Of a stretch of 33,079 nt of DNA, positions 16,106 to 23,773 are shown piece after piece. The stretch comes from an uncultured Spirochaetaceae bacterium (lineage in GTDB: Bacteria; Spirochaetota; Spirochaetia; Sphaerochaetales; Sphaerochaetaceae), in assembly GCA_944392975.1 (NCBI GenBank), contig CALXYN010000021.1:1-33079 (forward strand). Reading direction: 5' to 3'. Position numbers and translations under genes: made by a program. A model generated the notes under the pieces. The model worked only from the letters and a program-made list of their open reading frames with translations. It searched no databases and was not told the origin of the DNA. Numbering within the stretch: the first letter of the stretch is position 1; the number at the start of each line of letters is the position of its first letter.

Positions 16106-17053
16106 ATGCTGGATATCATCACAAACATGCTTTCAATGTGCATACCGTTTTCTGTAGCGCTTCTTCTTGCCTCTATTGGCGAAATGTTTAATCAGAGAGC
16201 TGGTGTCTTCAATCTCGGATGTGAAGGCGTGATGGCAATGGGTGCTTTCGTTGGTATGCTGATTCCGTTCCTCGCCGGGCACGGCGGGCCTGTTTCCGAG
16301 TGGTATAATGTCCTCGGTTTTGTGGCCGCAGCCCTTCTCGGTGCGCTTTTTGGACTCTTTTTTGGTTTGATTACAGTCACGTTCAGAGCGCCTCAGGGTA
16401 TTGCCGGTATCGGTCTGCAGATGTTCGGAGTTGGTACTGCCGGAACGCTCTTCCGTCACTTCGTTGGAGGCACGCAGTCCATCCCAGGTATTCCTGATAT
16501 TGAGATACCACTTCTCTCAAAGATACCATTTTTAGGTGATGTATTCTTCTCTCACAATATCATGGCATATCTTGCATACATTCTTGTGCCTGTGGCATGG
16601 TACGTGCTTTTCAAGACTTACTGGGGCCTTAAAGTGAGGGCAGTAGGAACAAATCCAAGAGCTGCTGATTCAATGGGTATAAACGTCAGTCGAACTCGTT
16701 ATGAAGCTCTTATCGTGGGCGGTGCGCTTGCAGGCCTTGCTGGAGCTTATCTCTCAATTGCGCAGGCGAAGATGTTCTCCGACTCTCTCATTTCCGGAAG
16801 AGGATTCATCGCTGTCGCCCTTGTTTATTTCGGACACTGGCATCCTGTGCAGATCATGGGAGGAGCGCTGCTTTTCACGTTTGCGCAGACATTCCAGACC
16901 ATTGTGCAGAGTATGGGCATTTCCTTCCCGTACGAGCTTGCAGTCATGCTCCCGTATGTCCTTGTCATAGTTGTCCTGTCATTCACATCCCGTAATCAGA
17001 TTACGGCACCGACAGCACTTGGAAAACCATTTAATAGGGAAATCAGGACGTGA
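16106..17053 (+). CDS. Nucleoside ABC importer permease, second subunit (YufQ-like)
   Basis: 315 aa, about eight membrane segments. The stretch PFSVALLLASIGEMFNQRAG, then FNLGCEGVMAMGAF, and later KVRAVGTNPRAADSMGINV and GRGFIAVALVYFG, matches the second permease of BMP-linked nucleoside importers. One base separates it from the preceding stop, with GAAGGAGGGCTGAG as ribosome site. Last gene of the importer operon, followed by a strong terminator. Confidence 0.88.
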   Translation: MLDIITNMLSMCIPFSVALLLASIGEMFNQRAGVFNLGCEGVMAMGAFVGMLIPFLAGHGGPVSEWYNVLGFVAAALLGALFGLFFGLITVTFRAPQGIAGIGLQMFGVGTAGTLFRHFVGGTQSIPGIPDIEIPLLSKIPFLGDVFFSHNIMAYLAYILVPVAWYVLFKTYWGLKVRAVGTNPRAADSMGINVSRTRYEALIVGGALAGLAGAYLSIAQAKMFSDSLISGRGFIAVALVYFGHWHPVQIMGGALLFTFAQTFQTIVQSMGISFPYELAVMLPYVLVIVVLSFTSRNQITAPTALGKPFNREIRT

Positions 17054-17057
17054 TTCT

Positions 17058-17090
17058 CAGGCGGGTTGTTCGACCCGCCTGTTGTTCATT
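17058..17090 (+). terminator. Intrinsic terminator of the nucleoside importer operon
   Basis: 9-bp perfect stem CAGGCGGGT/ACCCGCCTG (17058-17066, 17073-17081) with a 6-nt loop, followed by TTGTTCATT. The next gene starts only 20 nt after the stem. Confidence 0.75.
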
Positions 17091-17101
17091 ATTATAAAGC
17101 C

Positions 17102-18268
17102 ATGTCAGAAAAAAGAAGCTGTCCGCACTCCGGCAGATGTGGTGGGTGTGATTATATAAGCATGAAATACTCCGATGAATTATTGGAGAAATACCTCACA
17201 GAGGAGCAGTTCCTGTCAAGATTCTCTACAGTCAGTCCTATTCTTCCTTCTCCTTCAATTACCGGATACAGGTGCAAAATACAGGCAGTATGCGGTATGG
17301 AGAATGGAAAGCTTGTCACAGGTATATACAGAAAGGGATCTCATAAGCTCATTCCAATACGTTCCTGTCCGCTGGAAGATGAGAGAGCTCCGCTGATTCT
17401 TTCTACAATCAGGACACTTGCAAACAGGTTTCATATAAAAGCATATGACGAGGATAAGGGTACAGGACATTTGAGGCATGTGCTTATAAGATGCTCTGAA
17501 TACTATGATGAGGTTCTGGTAGTTCTTGTCACATCGTCCTATGATCTGCCATCTGCTTCCGACCTTGCTGCTGCCATTCACCAAAAGCATCCTGAAGTCA
17601 AGTCCATTTCCATCATCGTCAATACGGAAAAGACTTCAATGGTGATACCTCCCAATGCCAGAGAGAAGGTCATTTATGGCAAAGGATATATCATGGACAG
17701 GCTGCTTGGTCTGGATTTCCGTATCTCCGCACTCTCTTTTTATCAGGTGAATCCGAGACAGGCCAGGAATCTCTATACGATTGCGATGAATATGGCTGAG
17801 CTGAGGGACGATGATGTCGTCATCGATGCATACTCCGGTACAGGTACCATTGCCCTCATTGCTTCCCGTTCTGGAGCGGGGAAGGTAATCGGAGTTGAGG
17901 CAAATGAGGATGCTGTTCTGGATGCTAAGGAAAATGCCCGCATAAACGGCATAGACAATGCAGAGTTTGTTGTTGCAGATGCATCACGCTGGCTGAAAGA
18001 GAAAGCGAAAGAGGGGCTGAGGGCTAGTGTTCTTTTCCTCGATCCTCCTCGTTCAGGTGCCACTGAGGAATTTCTGGCAGCTGCAGGACGCATTGATTTT
18101 GAGAGGATTATCTATGTCTCATGCAATCCGGAGACACTTGGAAGGGATCTGAGGTATATCTACCGCTTCCTGCCATACAGGGCAATAGGCATTCAGCCAG
18201 TAGATCTTTTTCCTGGTTCTTCACATATTGAGACTGTTGTAGTTCTGGAAAGAACAAGACGGCGATGA
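17102..18268 (+). CDS. 23S rRNA (uracil-5-)-methyltransferase, RlmD/RumA-type
   Basis: 388 aa; start at 17102, since the upstream in-frame ATG at 17066 lies inside the preceding terminator. Transfers methyl from SAM to C5 of a uridine in rRNA (U1939 or U747 in E. coli numbering; the exact site is not predictable). An N-terminal iron-sulphur motif CPHSGRCGGC (Cys7, Cys13, Cys16), with Cys89 as the fourth ligand, replaces the usual TRAM-first layout. SAM-binding VVIDAYSGTGTIAL, a LFLDPPRSG motif and the catalytic nucleophile Cys341 in VSCNPETLGRD are present. TATTAT at 17090-17095 would start transcription at the ATG. It converges with the NSS gene, with directly abutting stop codons. Confidence 0.88.
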   Translation: MSEKRSCPHSGRCGGCDYISMKYSDELLEKYLTEEQFLSRFSTVSPILPSPSITGYRCKIQAVCGMENGKLVTGIYRKGSHKLIPIRSCPLEDERAPLILSTIRTLANRFHIKAYDEDKGTGHLRHVLIRCSEYYDEVLVVLVTSSYDLPSASDLAAAIHQKHPEVKSISIIVNTEKTSMVIPPNAREKVIYGKGYIMDRLLGLDFRISALSFYQVNPRQARNLYTIAMNMAELRDDDVVIDAYSGTGTIALIASRSGAGKVIGVEANEDAVLDAKENARINGIDNAEFVVADASRWLKEKAKEGLRASVLFLDPPRSGATEEFLAAAGRIDFERIIYVSCNPETLGRDLRYIYRFLPYRAIGIQPVDLFPGSSHIETVVVLERTRRR

Positions 18269-18279
18269 TTACATCGCCG
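18260..18279. terminator. Hairpin containing both convergent stop codons
   Basis: 8-bp perfect stem CGGCGATG/CATCGCCG with loop ATTA. The TGA of the methyltransferase (18266-18268) and the TAA of the transporter gene (18269-18271 on minus) lie within the stem-loop. On the minus strand it is followed by T-rich TCTTGTTCTTT. A shared terminator with no spare bases. Confidence 0.6.
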
Positions 18280-19645
18280 AGAAAATGTCCTGATAGCCTT
18301 TGATGAAAATGAAAGCGATGATGACTGGTAGTATCCATTTCACATGGACGCGTAGCCAGAGCGGGAATTTGATGCCTTTCCCTTCATCTGCTTCCTTTAT
18401 GAAATTCTTCCATCCCCAGCCGCGTCTGTGGGCACAGAATATGACAAAGAGAAGAGAGCCAAGAGGCATGATGGTTGAGGAGATGAGGAAATCCTCCAGA
18501 TCAAGTATCTGAGTGCCTTCTCCAAGCGGATGGAATGATGAGAGCACATTGTAGCCGAGGATACAGGGCAGGGAAAGAATGATTATCGCAATCATGTTTA
18601 CAAGAGAGGCTTTCTTCCTTGTCCATCCATGGCAATCCATCCAGTATGCGATGATGTTCTCGAATACGGCAATCAGCGTCGTTGCGGCGGCAAATGCCAT
18701 GAAGAGAAAGAAAAGGGCACCCCAGATTCTGCCACCATCCATTTTTGCAAAGACATTCGGCAGTGTCACGAAAAGCAGTCCCGGACCGGAATCAGGGTTC
18801 ACCCCATATGAAAAGCATGCAGGGAAGATGATGAGTCCTGCCATGATGGCCACAGAGGTATCAAGAATGACGATTCTGATGGCTTCTCCAGTCAGCGATT
18901 GCTTCTTTTCGATGTAGGATCCGAAGATCTCCATGCCACCCATACCGATTGAGAGCGTGAAGAATGCCTGACTCATGGCAGCGAAGATAATTTCTGTAAA
19001 TCCTGATTCTCTTGCTCTTTCAAAGTCTGGAATGAGGTAGAACTTGAGGCCTTCTGTTGCACCTGGGAGCATTACTGAGTTCAGCACGAGAATAAGCATG
19101 ATTGCAAAAAGGCCAAGCATCATAATCTTTGAAGCTCTTTCAACACCTTTCTGCAATCCTTTCATACAGATTAGAAACCCTATGATTACGCTTACTGCCA
19201 TGAATGCAGTCTGCATAAGAGGCCGAGCTTGCATTGCTGAAAAAAAGTCAGCTGCGCTTCCTGCTTCGAAGGATTCGAACTTTCCGGAAATGGCAGAGAA
19301 GAAATAGTAGAGAAGCCATCCTGTGATTGTCGTATAGAACATCATCAGAAGATAGTTTCCTGCAATCGCGACTGGACCGTAATAGTGCCATTTCGTTCCT
19401 TCAGGCTCGAGATCTTTCAGCGCGCCTGCGATATTTTTGCCAGATGCTCTTCCGATTGCGAACTCCATCACCATTACAGGAACGCCGATTAGAATGAGGC
19501 AGAGAAGATAGATGAGTACGAATACGGCTCCTCCATACTGCCCCGTGATATAAGGAAAGCGCCAGACATTTCCAAGTCCGATTGCGCACCCTGCAGAGAG
19601 CAGGATGAAGCCAAGTCTGGATGCAAGAGTCTCTCTTTCTGCCAT
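18269..19645 (-). CDS. Sodium-dependent NSS/SNF-family transporter
   Basis: 458 aa from the ATG at 19645 (GAAGGG 11 nt upstream); a GTG at 19657 overlapping the KtrA stop (GTGA) is the alternative. Hydrophobic, about 11 or 12 membrane segments. SRLGFILLSAGCAIGLGNVW followed by RFPY is the unwound first helix of the LeuT fold with the Na+/substrate site; GKNIAGAL and SIGMGGMEIFGSY follow later. NSS members in bacteria import amino acids or related amines with Na+; the substrate is not readable. It is the third gene of a KtrB-KtrA operon, all three concerned with Na+/K+-coupled membrane transport. Confidence 0.88.
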   Translation of the reverse strand: MAERETLASRLGFILLSAGCAIGLGNVWRFPYITGQYGGAVFVLIYLLCLILIGVPVMVMEFAIGRASGKNIAGALKDLEPEGTKWHYYGPVAIAGNYLLMMFYTTITGWLLYYFFSAISGKFESFEAGSAADFFSAMQARPLMQTAFMAVSVIIGFLICMKGLQKGVERASKIMMLGLFAIMLILVLNSVMLPGATEGLKFYLIPDFERARESGFTEIIFAAMSQAFFTLSIGMGGMEIFGSYIEKKQSLTGEAIRIVILDTSVAIMAGLIIFPACFSYGVNPDSGPGLLFVTLPNVFAKMDGGRIWGALFFLFMAFAAATTLIAVFENIIAYWMDCHGWTRKKASLVNMIAIIILSLPCILGYNVLSSFHPLGEGTQILDLEDFLISSTIMPLGSLLFVIFCAHRRGWGWKNFIKEADEGKGIKFPLWLRVHVKWILPVIIAFIFIKGYQDIFSAM

Positions 19646-19653
19646 TTTTCTAT

Positions 19654-20325
19654 TCACCCTTCGATTGAGTCCTGGAATCTTGCAAGATTCTTGTTCGTTC
19701 CGGAGAGAACCAGCAGTTCGTCTTCGTGAAGCATTGTATCAGGACCGATGGAACCATTTGCCTTTCCGTCCTTTACAGTTGCAATAAGCGTGATGCCAAA
19801 ACGTTCACGGATTTTGATGTCCTTTACCATTTCGCCATCGAGCTCTTTCGGAGTTCTGATCTGGATGATGGAGAATTCCTCAGAGAGGGGGAGTACATCC
19901 TCTGCAAGTCTTTCGCAGAGCTTGATTGCCGTACGTCTTCCGATTTCGATTTCAGGGAAGATGACATCTGCTCCGATTTTCTTCAGGATCTTTGCGTGAT
20001 CGTCGCTGATGACCTTGCAGATTACAGTCTTCACCCCAAGCTCAAGGGAATTGAGGGCAGCAAGAATTGAGCTCTCAACATCTTTTCCAATACCGACTAT
20101 GACAGTATCAGCATCCTGGATGCCTGCATCCATAAGCGATTCCTTGGAGATGTCATTAACCACGAAAACCTCTGCATCAGTCTCGTAAAGCGGCTTCAGG
20201 CGCTGTGAGTCCTGATCTATGGCAATGACATACTTTCCTCTGTCAAGAAGCTCTTCTGCAACTGCCAGTCCAAAGCGTCCTGTTCCGATTATTCCAAATA
20301 CCTGATTTCCTTCTTTCCTTTTCAT
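19654..20325 (-). CDS. ktrA: K+ uptake regulatory subunit KtrA (RCK domains)
   Basis: 223 aa cytoplasmic protein. N-terminal Rossmann-type RCK domain: FGIIGTGRFGLAVAEELLDR (nucleotide-binding GxGxxG), acidic D at VIAIDQD and VNDISKE. A C-terminal RCK_C domain begins at about residue 140. The length matches KtrA rather than the double-sized TrkA. Forms a ring that gates KtrB in response to ATP/ADP or NAD(H). Five bases separate the KtrB stop from its ATG; the weak AGGTTAG ribosome site suggests coupling to KtrB. Confidence 0.92.
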   Translation of the reverse strand: MKRKEGNQVFGIIGTGRFGLAVAEELLDRGKYVIAIDQDSQRLKPLYETDAEVFVVNDISKESLMDAGIQDADTVIVGIGKDVESSILAALNSLELGVKTVICKVISDDHAKILKKIGADVIFPEIEIGRRTAIKLCERLAEDVLPLSEEFSIIQIRTPKELDGEMVKDIKIRERFGITLIATVKDGKANGSIGPDTMLHEDELLVLSGTNKNLARFQDSIEG

Positions 20326-20329
20326 TTAA

Positions 20330-21622
20330 CTAACCTATGATTACCTTTTCCTCGATGTACCTTGCGCTTTCGGATCTCTTTCTTGCAAAAGCGGAGATGA
20401 TGGTCATGAATCCGACTCTTCCAAGGAACATCATTAATATGAGGATGATTTTTCCTGCAAAAGATACTGATGGGGTTACTCCCATAGTAAGACCGACTGT
20501 TGCATAAGCGGAGACAACTTCATAAAGAAGCTTGTCCGACGTGAACTGTGGATCCGTAATTGTCAATAACAGTGTTGCCAGTGCCACCAGAAGGACGGAG
20601 ATGATGATGACAAAGAAAGCCTTCATTATCGAATCCGAGCTTATCTCACGCTTGAATGCCTTTGGATTTCTGCCCAGCAGAAGGGAAAACGATGCCTTTA
20701 CCGCTGTGAAAAATGATGTTGTTTTTACACCACCACCGGTAGATCCAGGGGAGGCTCCGATGAACATCAGTATGATTGTGAGTGCAACACCTGCTGGTGT
20801 AAGCATTGTCTGGTCATAGGAAAAATAGCCTGCGGTTCTTGTTGTAACGGACTGGAAGAAAGCATTTTTCCAGTCTATTCCCGGCAGTACGATGCGGAAA
20901 AGCACTGTACCTGCTGCAATCAGGAAGATTGTCGTTGAAAGGACTATTTTTGTATGTACCGTTATTTTCTTCTTGTTCCTGACATGCTCTATGATGTCGT
21001 TATAGAGAATGAAGCCAAGACCTCCCAAAGCTATGAGCAAGGCAATTGTGATAAGAGCGACAGGATTGTCGTTCCACTTCATCATGCTGTCTGAAAAGAG
21101 ATCAAAACCCGCATTGTTGAATGCAGATACCGAATGGAATACCGAAAGGTAGATTGCCCGGCCTAGAGGGTAGTGAGGCGAGAATACGGTGAATAGGCTT
21201 ATTGCGCCTATGAATTCGAAAATACCCGTTATGGAAAGCGCTACTGTGAGTATGCGCTTTGTGCCGACTCTGTGATCTGCTCCCCATGAATCCCTTAGGA
21301 GATTCCCGCTGAATGCATCTATCCTGCCACTTGCAAGTCTTATTATCAGAACTGCGACAACAGCGTAACCAAGTCCTCCGATCTGTATCAGAAGCATCAG
21401 CACCGTGGAACCAAAGACAGAGAGCGTCTGTGATATATCCACAGGTGTCAGACCCGTAACGCAGATAGCCGAAGTTGAGACAAATAACGCATCAATGAAT
21501 TTTACATCCACCCCATCCTGATGCGATATCGGCAAGTACAGAAGTAGCGCTCCTATTGCTATAAGAAGCATAAAACCCAGAGCAAGCTTCAAACCAGGTT
21601 GCAGCTTTTTTCTGTTACTCAT
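20330..21622 (-). CDS. ktrB: K+ transporter membrane subunit KtrB
   Basis: 430 aa with the four membrane-pore-membrane repeats of the Trk/Ktr/HKT superfamily. The four filter segments are STSAICVTGLTPVD, FNNAGFDLFS, TRTAGYFSYD and YATVGLTMGVT, each with the expected central Gly. ASPGSTGGGVKT is the conserved loop near the gate. The length and missing N-terminal extension fit KtrB. The ATG has no Shine-Dalgarno; TTTAAT and TATAGT with 17-bp spacing place the transcript start one base upstream of the ATG. First gene of the operon with KtrA and the NSS transporter. Confidence 0.92.
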   Translation of the reverse strand: MSNRKKLQPGLKLALGFMLLIAIGALLLYLPISHQDGVDVKFIDALFVSTSAICVTGLTPVDISQTLSVFGSTVLMLLIQIGGLGYAVVAVLIIRLASGRIDAFSGNLLRDSWGADHRVGTKRILTVALSITGIFEFIGAISLFTVFSPHYPLGRAIYLSVFHSVSAFNNAGFDLFSDSMMKWNDNPVALITIALLIALGGLGFILYNDIIEHVRNKKKITVHTKIVLSTTIFLIAAGTVLFRIVLPGIDWKNAFFQSVTTRTAGYFSYDQTMLTPAGVALTIILMFIGASPGSTGGGVKTTSFFTAVKASFSLLLGRNPKAFKREISSDSIMKAFFVIIISVLLVALATLLLTITDPQFTSDKLLYEVVSAYATVGLTMGVTPSVSFAGKIILILMMFLGRVGFMTIISAFARKRSESARYIEEKVIIG

Positions 21623-21629
21623 AACCGTG

Positions 21630-21658
21630 ACTATAACAGAATGGCATATATCATTAAA
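21630..21658 (-). promoter_or_regulatory. Promoter of ktrB, predicted leaderless
   Basis: Minus strand TTTAAT (21653-21658), 17-bp spacer, TATAGT (21630-21635). Start expected near 21623, adjacent to the ATG at 21622. Confidence 0.5.
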
Positions 21659-21703
21659 GCCTTAGGCCTGTCTTTGTGATTATTAATCTCAAGCAAAGAT
21701 TCC

Positions 21704-21732
21704 TTGCGTCCTCTCTTCTGTGGCGGTAAAAT
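21704..21732 (+). promoter_or_regulatory. Promoter of the FGGY kinase gene, predicted leaderless
   Basis: TTGCGT (21704-21709), 17-bp spacer, TAAAAT (21727-21732). The expected start is 21739, the A of the ATG. Divergent from the ktrB promoter 45 bp away. Confidence 0.5.
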
Positions 21733-21738
21733 TCATAT

Positions 21739-23073
21739 ATGGTATATCTCTCAATAACTCTTGGCGCAGGGCGCTGTGATATCGTGAAGGGCCATCCTGG
21801 TGCAGGTGGCAGAATCGCTACGGAAAACGTACATACCTTTGAGAACAATCCTATCTGGAAAGACGGTAGATTTGTCTGGGACATAGAAAGAATTTATGGA
21901 GAGATTGTCCTTGGCCTGAAGAAAGCAGGAAAAGCTGATTATCTCTCAATAGTATTCGCAGGAGAGGATTTTGTTCTCCTTGATGAGAATGGAGATATCA
22001 AGGGAAATGTTCTTTCCTTCCTTGATAAGACAACGCCGAAACTTGAGGCACGGCCCGATGAAGCTTACATTTTCAACCGCACCGGAGTGAGAATCAGTGA
22101 GCGGGGTATGGTTTATCAGCTGCTTTCCCTTAAGGAAAAAGACCCTGATGTGTTTGAAGGCGTGGCATATCTTCTTTCATTATCTGATTATCTTGTCTAT
22201 CGCCTGACAGGTGTGATTAAGCATGAATACACCTGGGCTGCCGCAACAGGTCTTGTAAATCCTCTTGCCCATGACTGGGACCATGAAATGATAGATGGCC
22301 TGGCACTGCCTGTACATCTTTTCACAGCACTTTCAGATGCGGGAACGGAGGTTGGAACAGTGAGTGAGGATCTTTCAAGCCGCATAGGTTATGCCCCTGT
22401 TGTCCTTCTCTCCCCATCATATGCTCCAGCTGCAGAGGCTCTGGCGGCTCCTAAGGAAGATGGATGTGTCTTTGTCCTTGCCGATGATGAGATGACAGCA
22501 GGTGTTTCTGACTCAGTTCCTTTCATCAATGACGAAGCTTATACATCCGGTTTGAGCAATGAAGGAAGCGGCAATGGTACGGTACGTCTTGTGAAAAAGA
22601 TGTCAGGACTGAAAATTCTCAGAAAGCTTTCGGATGAAAGCGGCATTTCTCTTTCTTCTCTGATAGAGGCTTCCCGGTCCGTCCGTCTTCTCGGAACTGT
22701 GGATCTTTCGCTTTTAGCAGATGATAAGAGCGTGAAGGATGGACTTTCAGAACTCCTTGGAAAGGATGTTGAGAGTGAGGTGGAGGCCGTTGCTGTCCTT
22801 CTTTTCTCACTTGCAAATTCTCTGAAAGAAGCCGTTTCCGTTCTGGAAAAGGTATCTGGGAAGACATTCTCCAGTATCGCTGTTGCTGGCAGCGGTGTTG
22901 AGTATCCTCTTTTCATGGATATCCTTGCCATGGAGACTGGAAAGCCTGTAATTGCCGGAAGCAGTGCTTCCGCATCTCTTGGAGCTCTTATCAGCCAGCT
23001 GATGAGGGCAGGAGAAATACAGCTTTCCTCTACCACTAGGGCAGAGTTTGTAACCTCTTACAGAAGGCAATAG
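21739..23073 (+). CDS. FGGY-family carbohydrate kinase (rhamnulokinase-like)
   Basis: 444 aa, two actin-fold domains. ETRSGV-type rhamnulokinase features are weak but the order fits: N-terminal phosphate-1 loop (LSITLGAGRCDIV), IFNRTGVRISERGMVYQLLS, LLSLSDYLVYRLTG, EYTWAAATGLVNP, and the C-terminal phosphate-2/adenosine part SSIAVAGSGVEYPLFMDILA then GKPVIAGSSASASLGALI. In the family the first loop normally reads DxGxxS/T; here the Asp is Thr, so catalysis may be altered. The candidate base Asp lies in LADDEMTAG. Substrate unknown; no sugar-pathway genes are beside it. It precedes a cytidylate-kinase-like gene by 57 nt containing a separate promoter. Confidence 0.75.
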   Translation: MVYLSITLGAGRCDIVKGHPGAGGRIATENVHTFENNPIWKDGRFVWDIERIYGEIVLGLKKAGKADYLSIVFAGEDFVLLDENGDIKGNVLSFLDKTTPKLEARPDEAYIFNRTGVRISERGMVYQLLSLKEKDPDVFEGVAYLLSLSDYLVYRLTGVIKHEYTWAAATGLVNPLAHDWDHEMIDGLALPVHLFTALSDAGTEVGTVSEDLSSRIGYAPVVLLSPSYAPAAEALAAPKEDGCVFVLADDEMTAGVSDSVPFINDEAYTSGLSNEGSGNGTVRLVKKMSGLKILRKLSDESGISLSSLIEASRSVRLLGTVDLSLLADDKSVKDGLSELLGKDVESEVEAVAVLLFSLANSLKEAVSVLEKVSGKTFSSIAVAGSGVEYPLFMDILAMETGKPVIAGSSASASLGALISQLMRAGEIQLSSTTRAEFVTSYRRQ

Positions 23074-23078
23074 AAATA

Positions 23079-23108
23079 TTGCTCCGTGCATATTGCACGT
23101 GATATAAT
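23079..23108 (+). promoter_or_regulatory. Promoter with 15-bp dyad in the spacer
   Basis: TTGCTC (23079-23084), 18-bp spacer, TATAAT (23103-23108). The spacer holds CGTGCA-TAT-TGCACG (23085-23099), an inverted repeat well placed for a repressor. It would drive the cytidylate-kinase-like gene and perhaps the flavodiiron gene behind it. Ribosome site AAAGGAGGATGG follows. Confidence 0.5.
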
Positions 23109-23130
23109 TATCAGAAAAGGAGGATGGGAT

Positions 23131-23721
23131 ATGGTAATAACTTTAGGCCGTGAATTCGGAAGCGGGGGACGAGAACTTGGAAGAAGGCTTGCAGATCATC
23201 TGCAGATTGCCTATTACGATAAGGAGATTCTCTCCGAGATTGCAAAGCGCACACAGCTTACCGAAGAGTATGTGCATAATGTTGTAGAGCACCATCCTTA
23301 TCCTCTACTTCCTATTACTATCGGGCACAGCCTGTACCCTGATATGACTTTCCAGATTCAGCAGTCTGTATATGTCGAGCAGAGCAACATCATCAAGGAG
23401 ATGGCAGCTGCTTCTGACTGCATTATTGTAGGACGTTGCGCCGATTACATTCTCAGGGATATCAAGCCATTCAGGATATTTGTCTATGCGGATATGGAAA
23501 GCCGTATCAGCCGCTGTCATCAGAGGGCTCCCGAAGGCGAGCACCTCAGCGATAAGGAAATGAAGCAGATGATACAGAAGGTGGATAAAGGCAGAGCGAA
23601 GTATTATGAGTTCTACACGGGGGAGAAGTGGGGCGATAAATCATCATACGATCTCTGCATCAACACATCGAATGTGGTCATCAAAGAACTGGTGCCACAT
23701 CTGGCAGCTTTCCTTTCATAG
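23131..23721 (+). CDS. Cytidylate kinase-like protein, copy 1
   Basis: 196 aa; ATG at 23131 with AAGGAGGATGGGAT just before it; an earlier ATG at 23086 lies in the promoter. A P-loop-like N-terminus ITLGREFGSGGRELGRRLAD is typical of the 'cytidylate kinase-like' family (Cytidylate_kin2), followed by YYDKEIL, CIIVGRCADYIL and a KVDKGRAKYYEFYTGEKWG segment. True CMP kinase (Cmk) has a different length and lid, so CMP as substrate is unproven. About 35% similar by eye to the protein at 25652-26287, so the window holds a paralogous pair flanking the flavodiiron and MntP genes. Confidence 0.8.
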   Translation: MVITLGREFGSGGRELGRRLADHLQIAYYDKEILSEIAKRTQLTEEYVHNVVEHHPYPLLPITIGHSLYPDMTFQIQQSVYVEQSNIIKEMAAASDCIIVGRCADYILRDIKPFRIFVYADMESRISRCHQRAPEGEHLSDKEMKQMIQKVDKGRAKYYEFYTGEKWGDKSSYDLCINTSNVVIKELVPHLAAFLS

Positions 23722-23732
23722 CTGTTGCCGAT

Positions 23733-23773
23733 AATAACTCCTTCGTATATAGTTTCACGGAGGAGTTATTTTT
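23733..23773 (+). promoter_or_regulatory. Terminator-like hairpin masking the flavodiiron ribosome site
   Basis: Arms AATAACTCCTTCGT (23733-23746) and ACGGAGGAGTTATT (23757-23770) pair over 14 bp with one G-U around a 10-nt loop, followed by TTT and then the ATG at 23774. The 3' arm contains GGAGG, the only ribosome site of the next gene. It could terminate the upstream transcript, block translation, or both. Confidence 0.7.
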
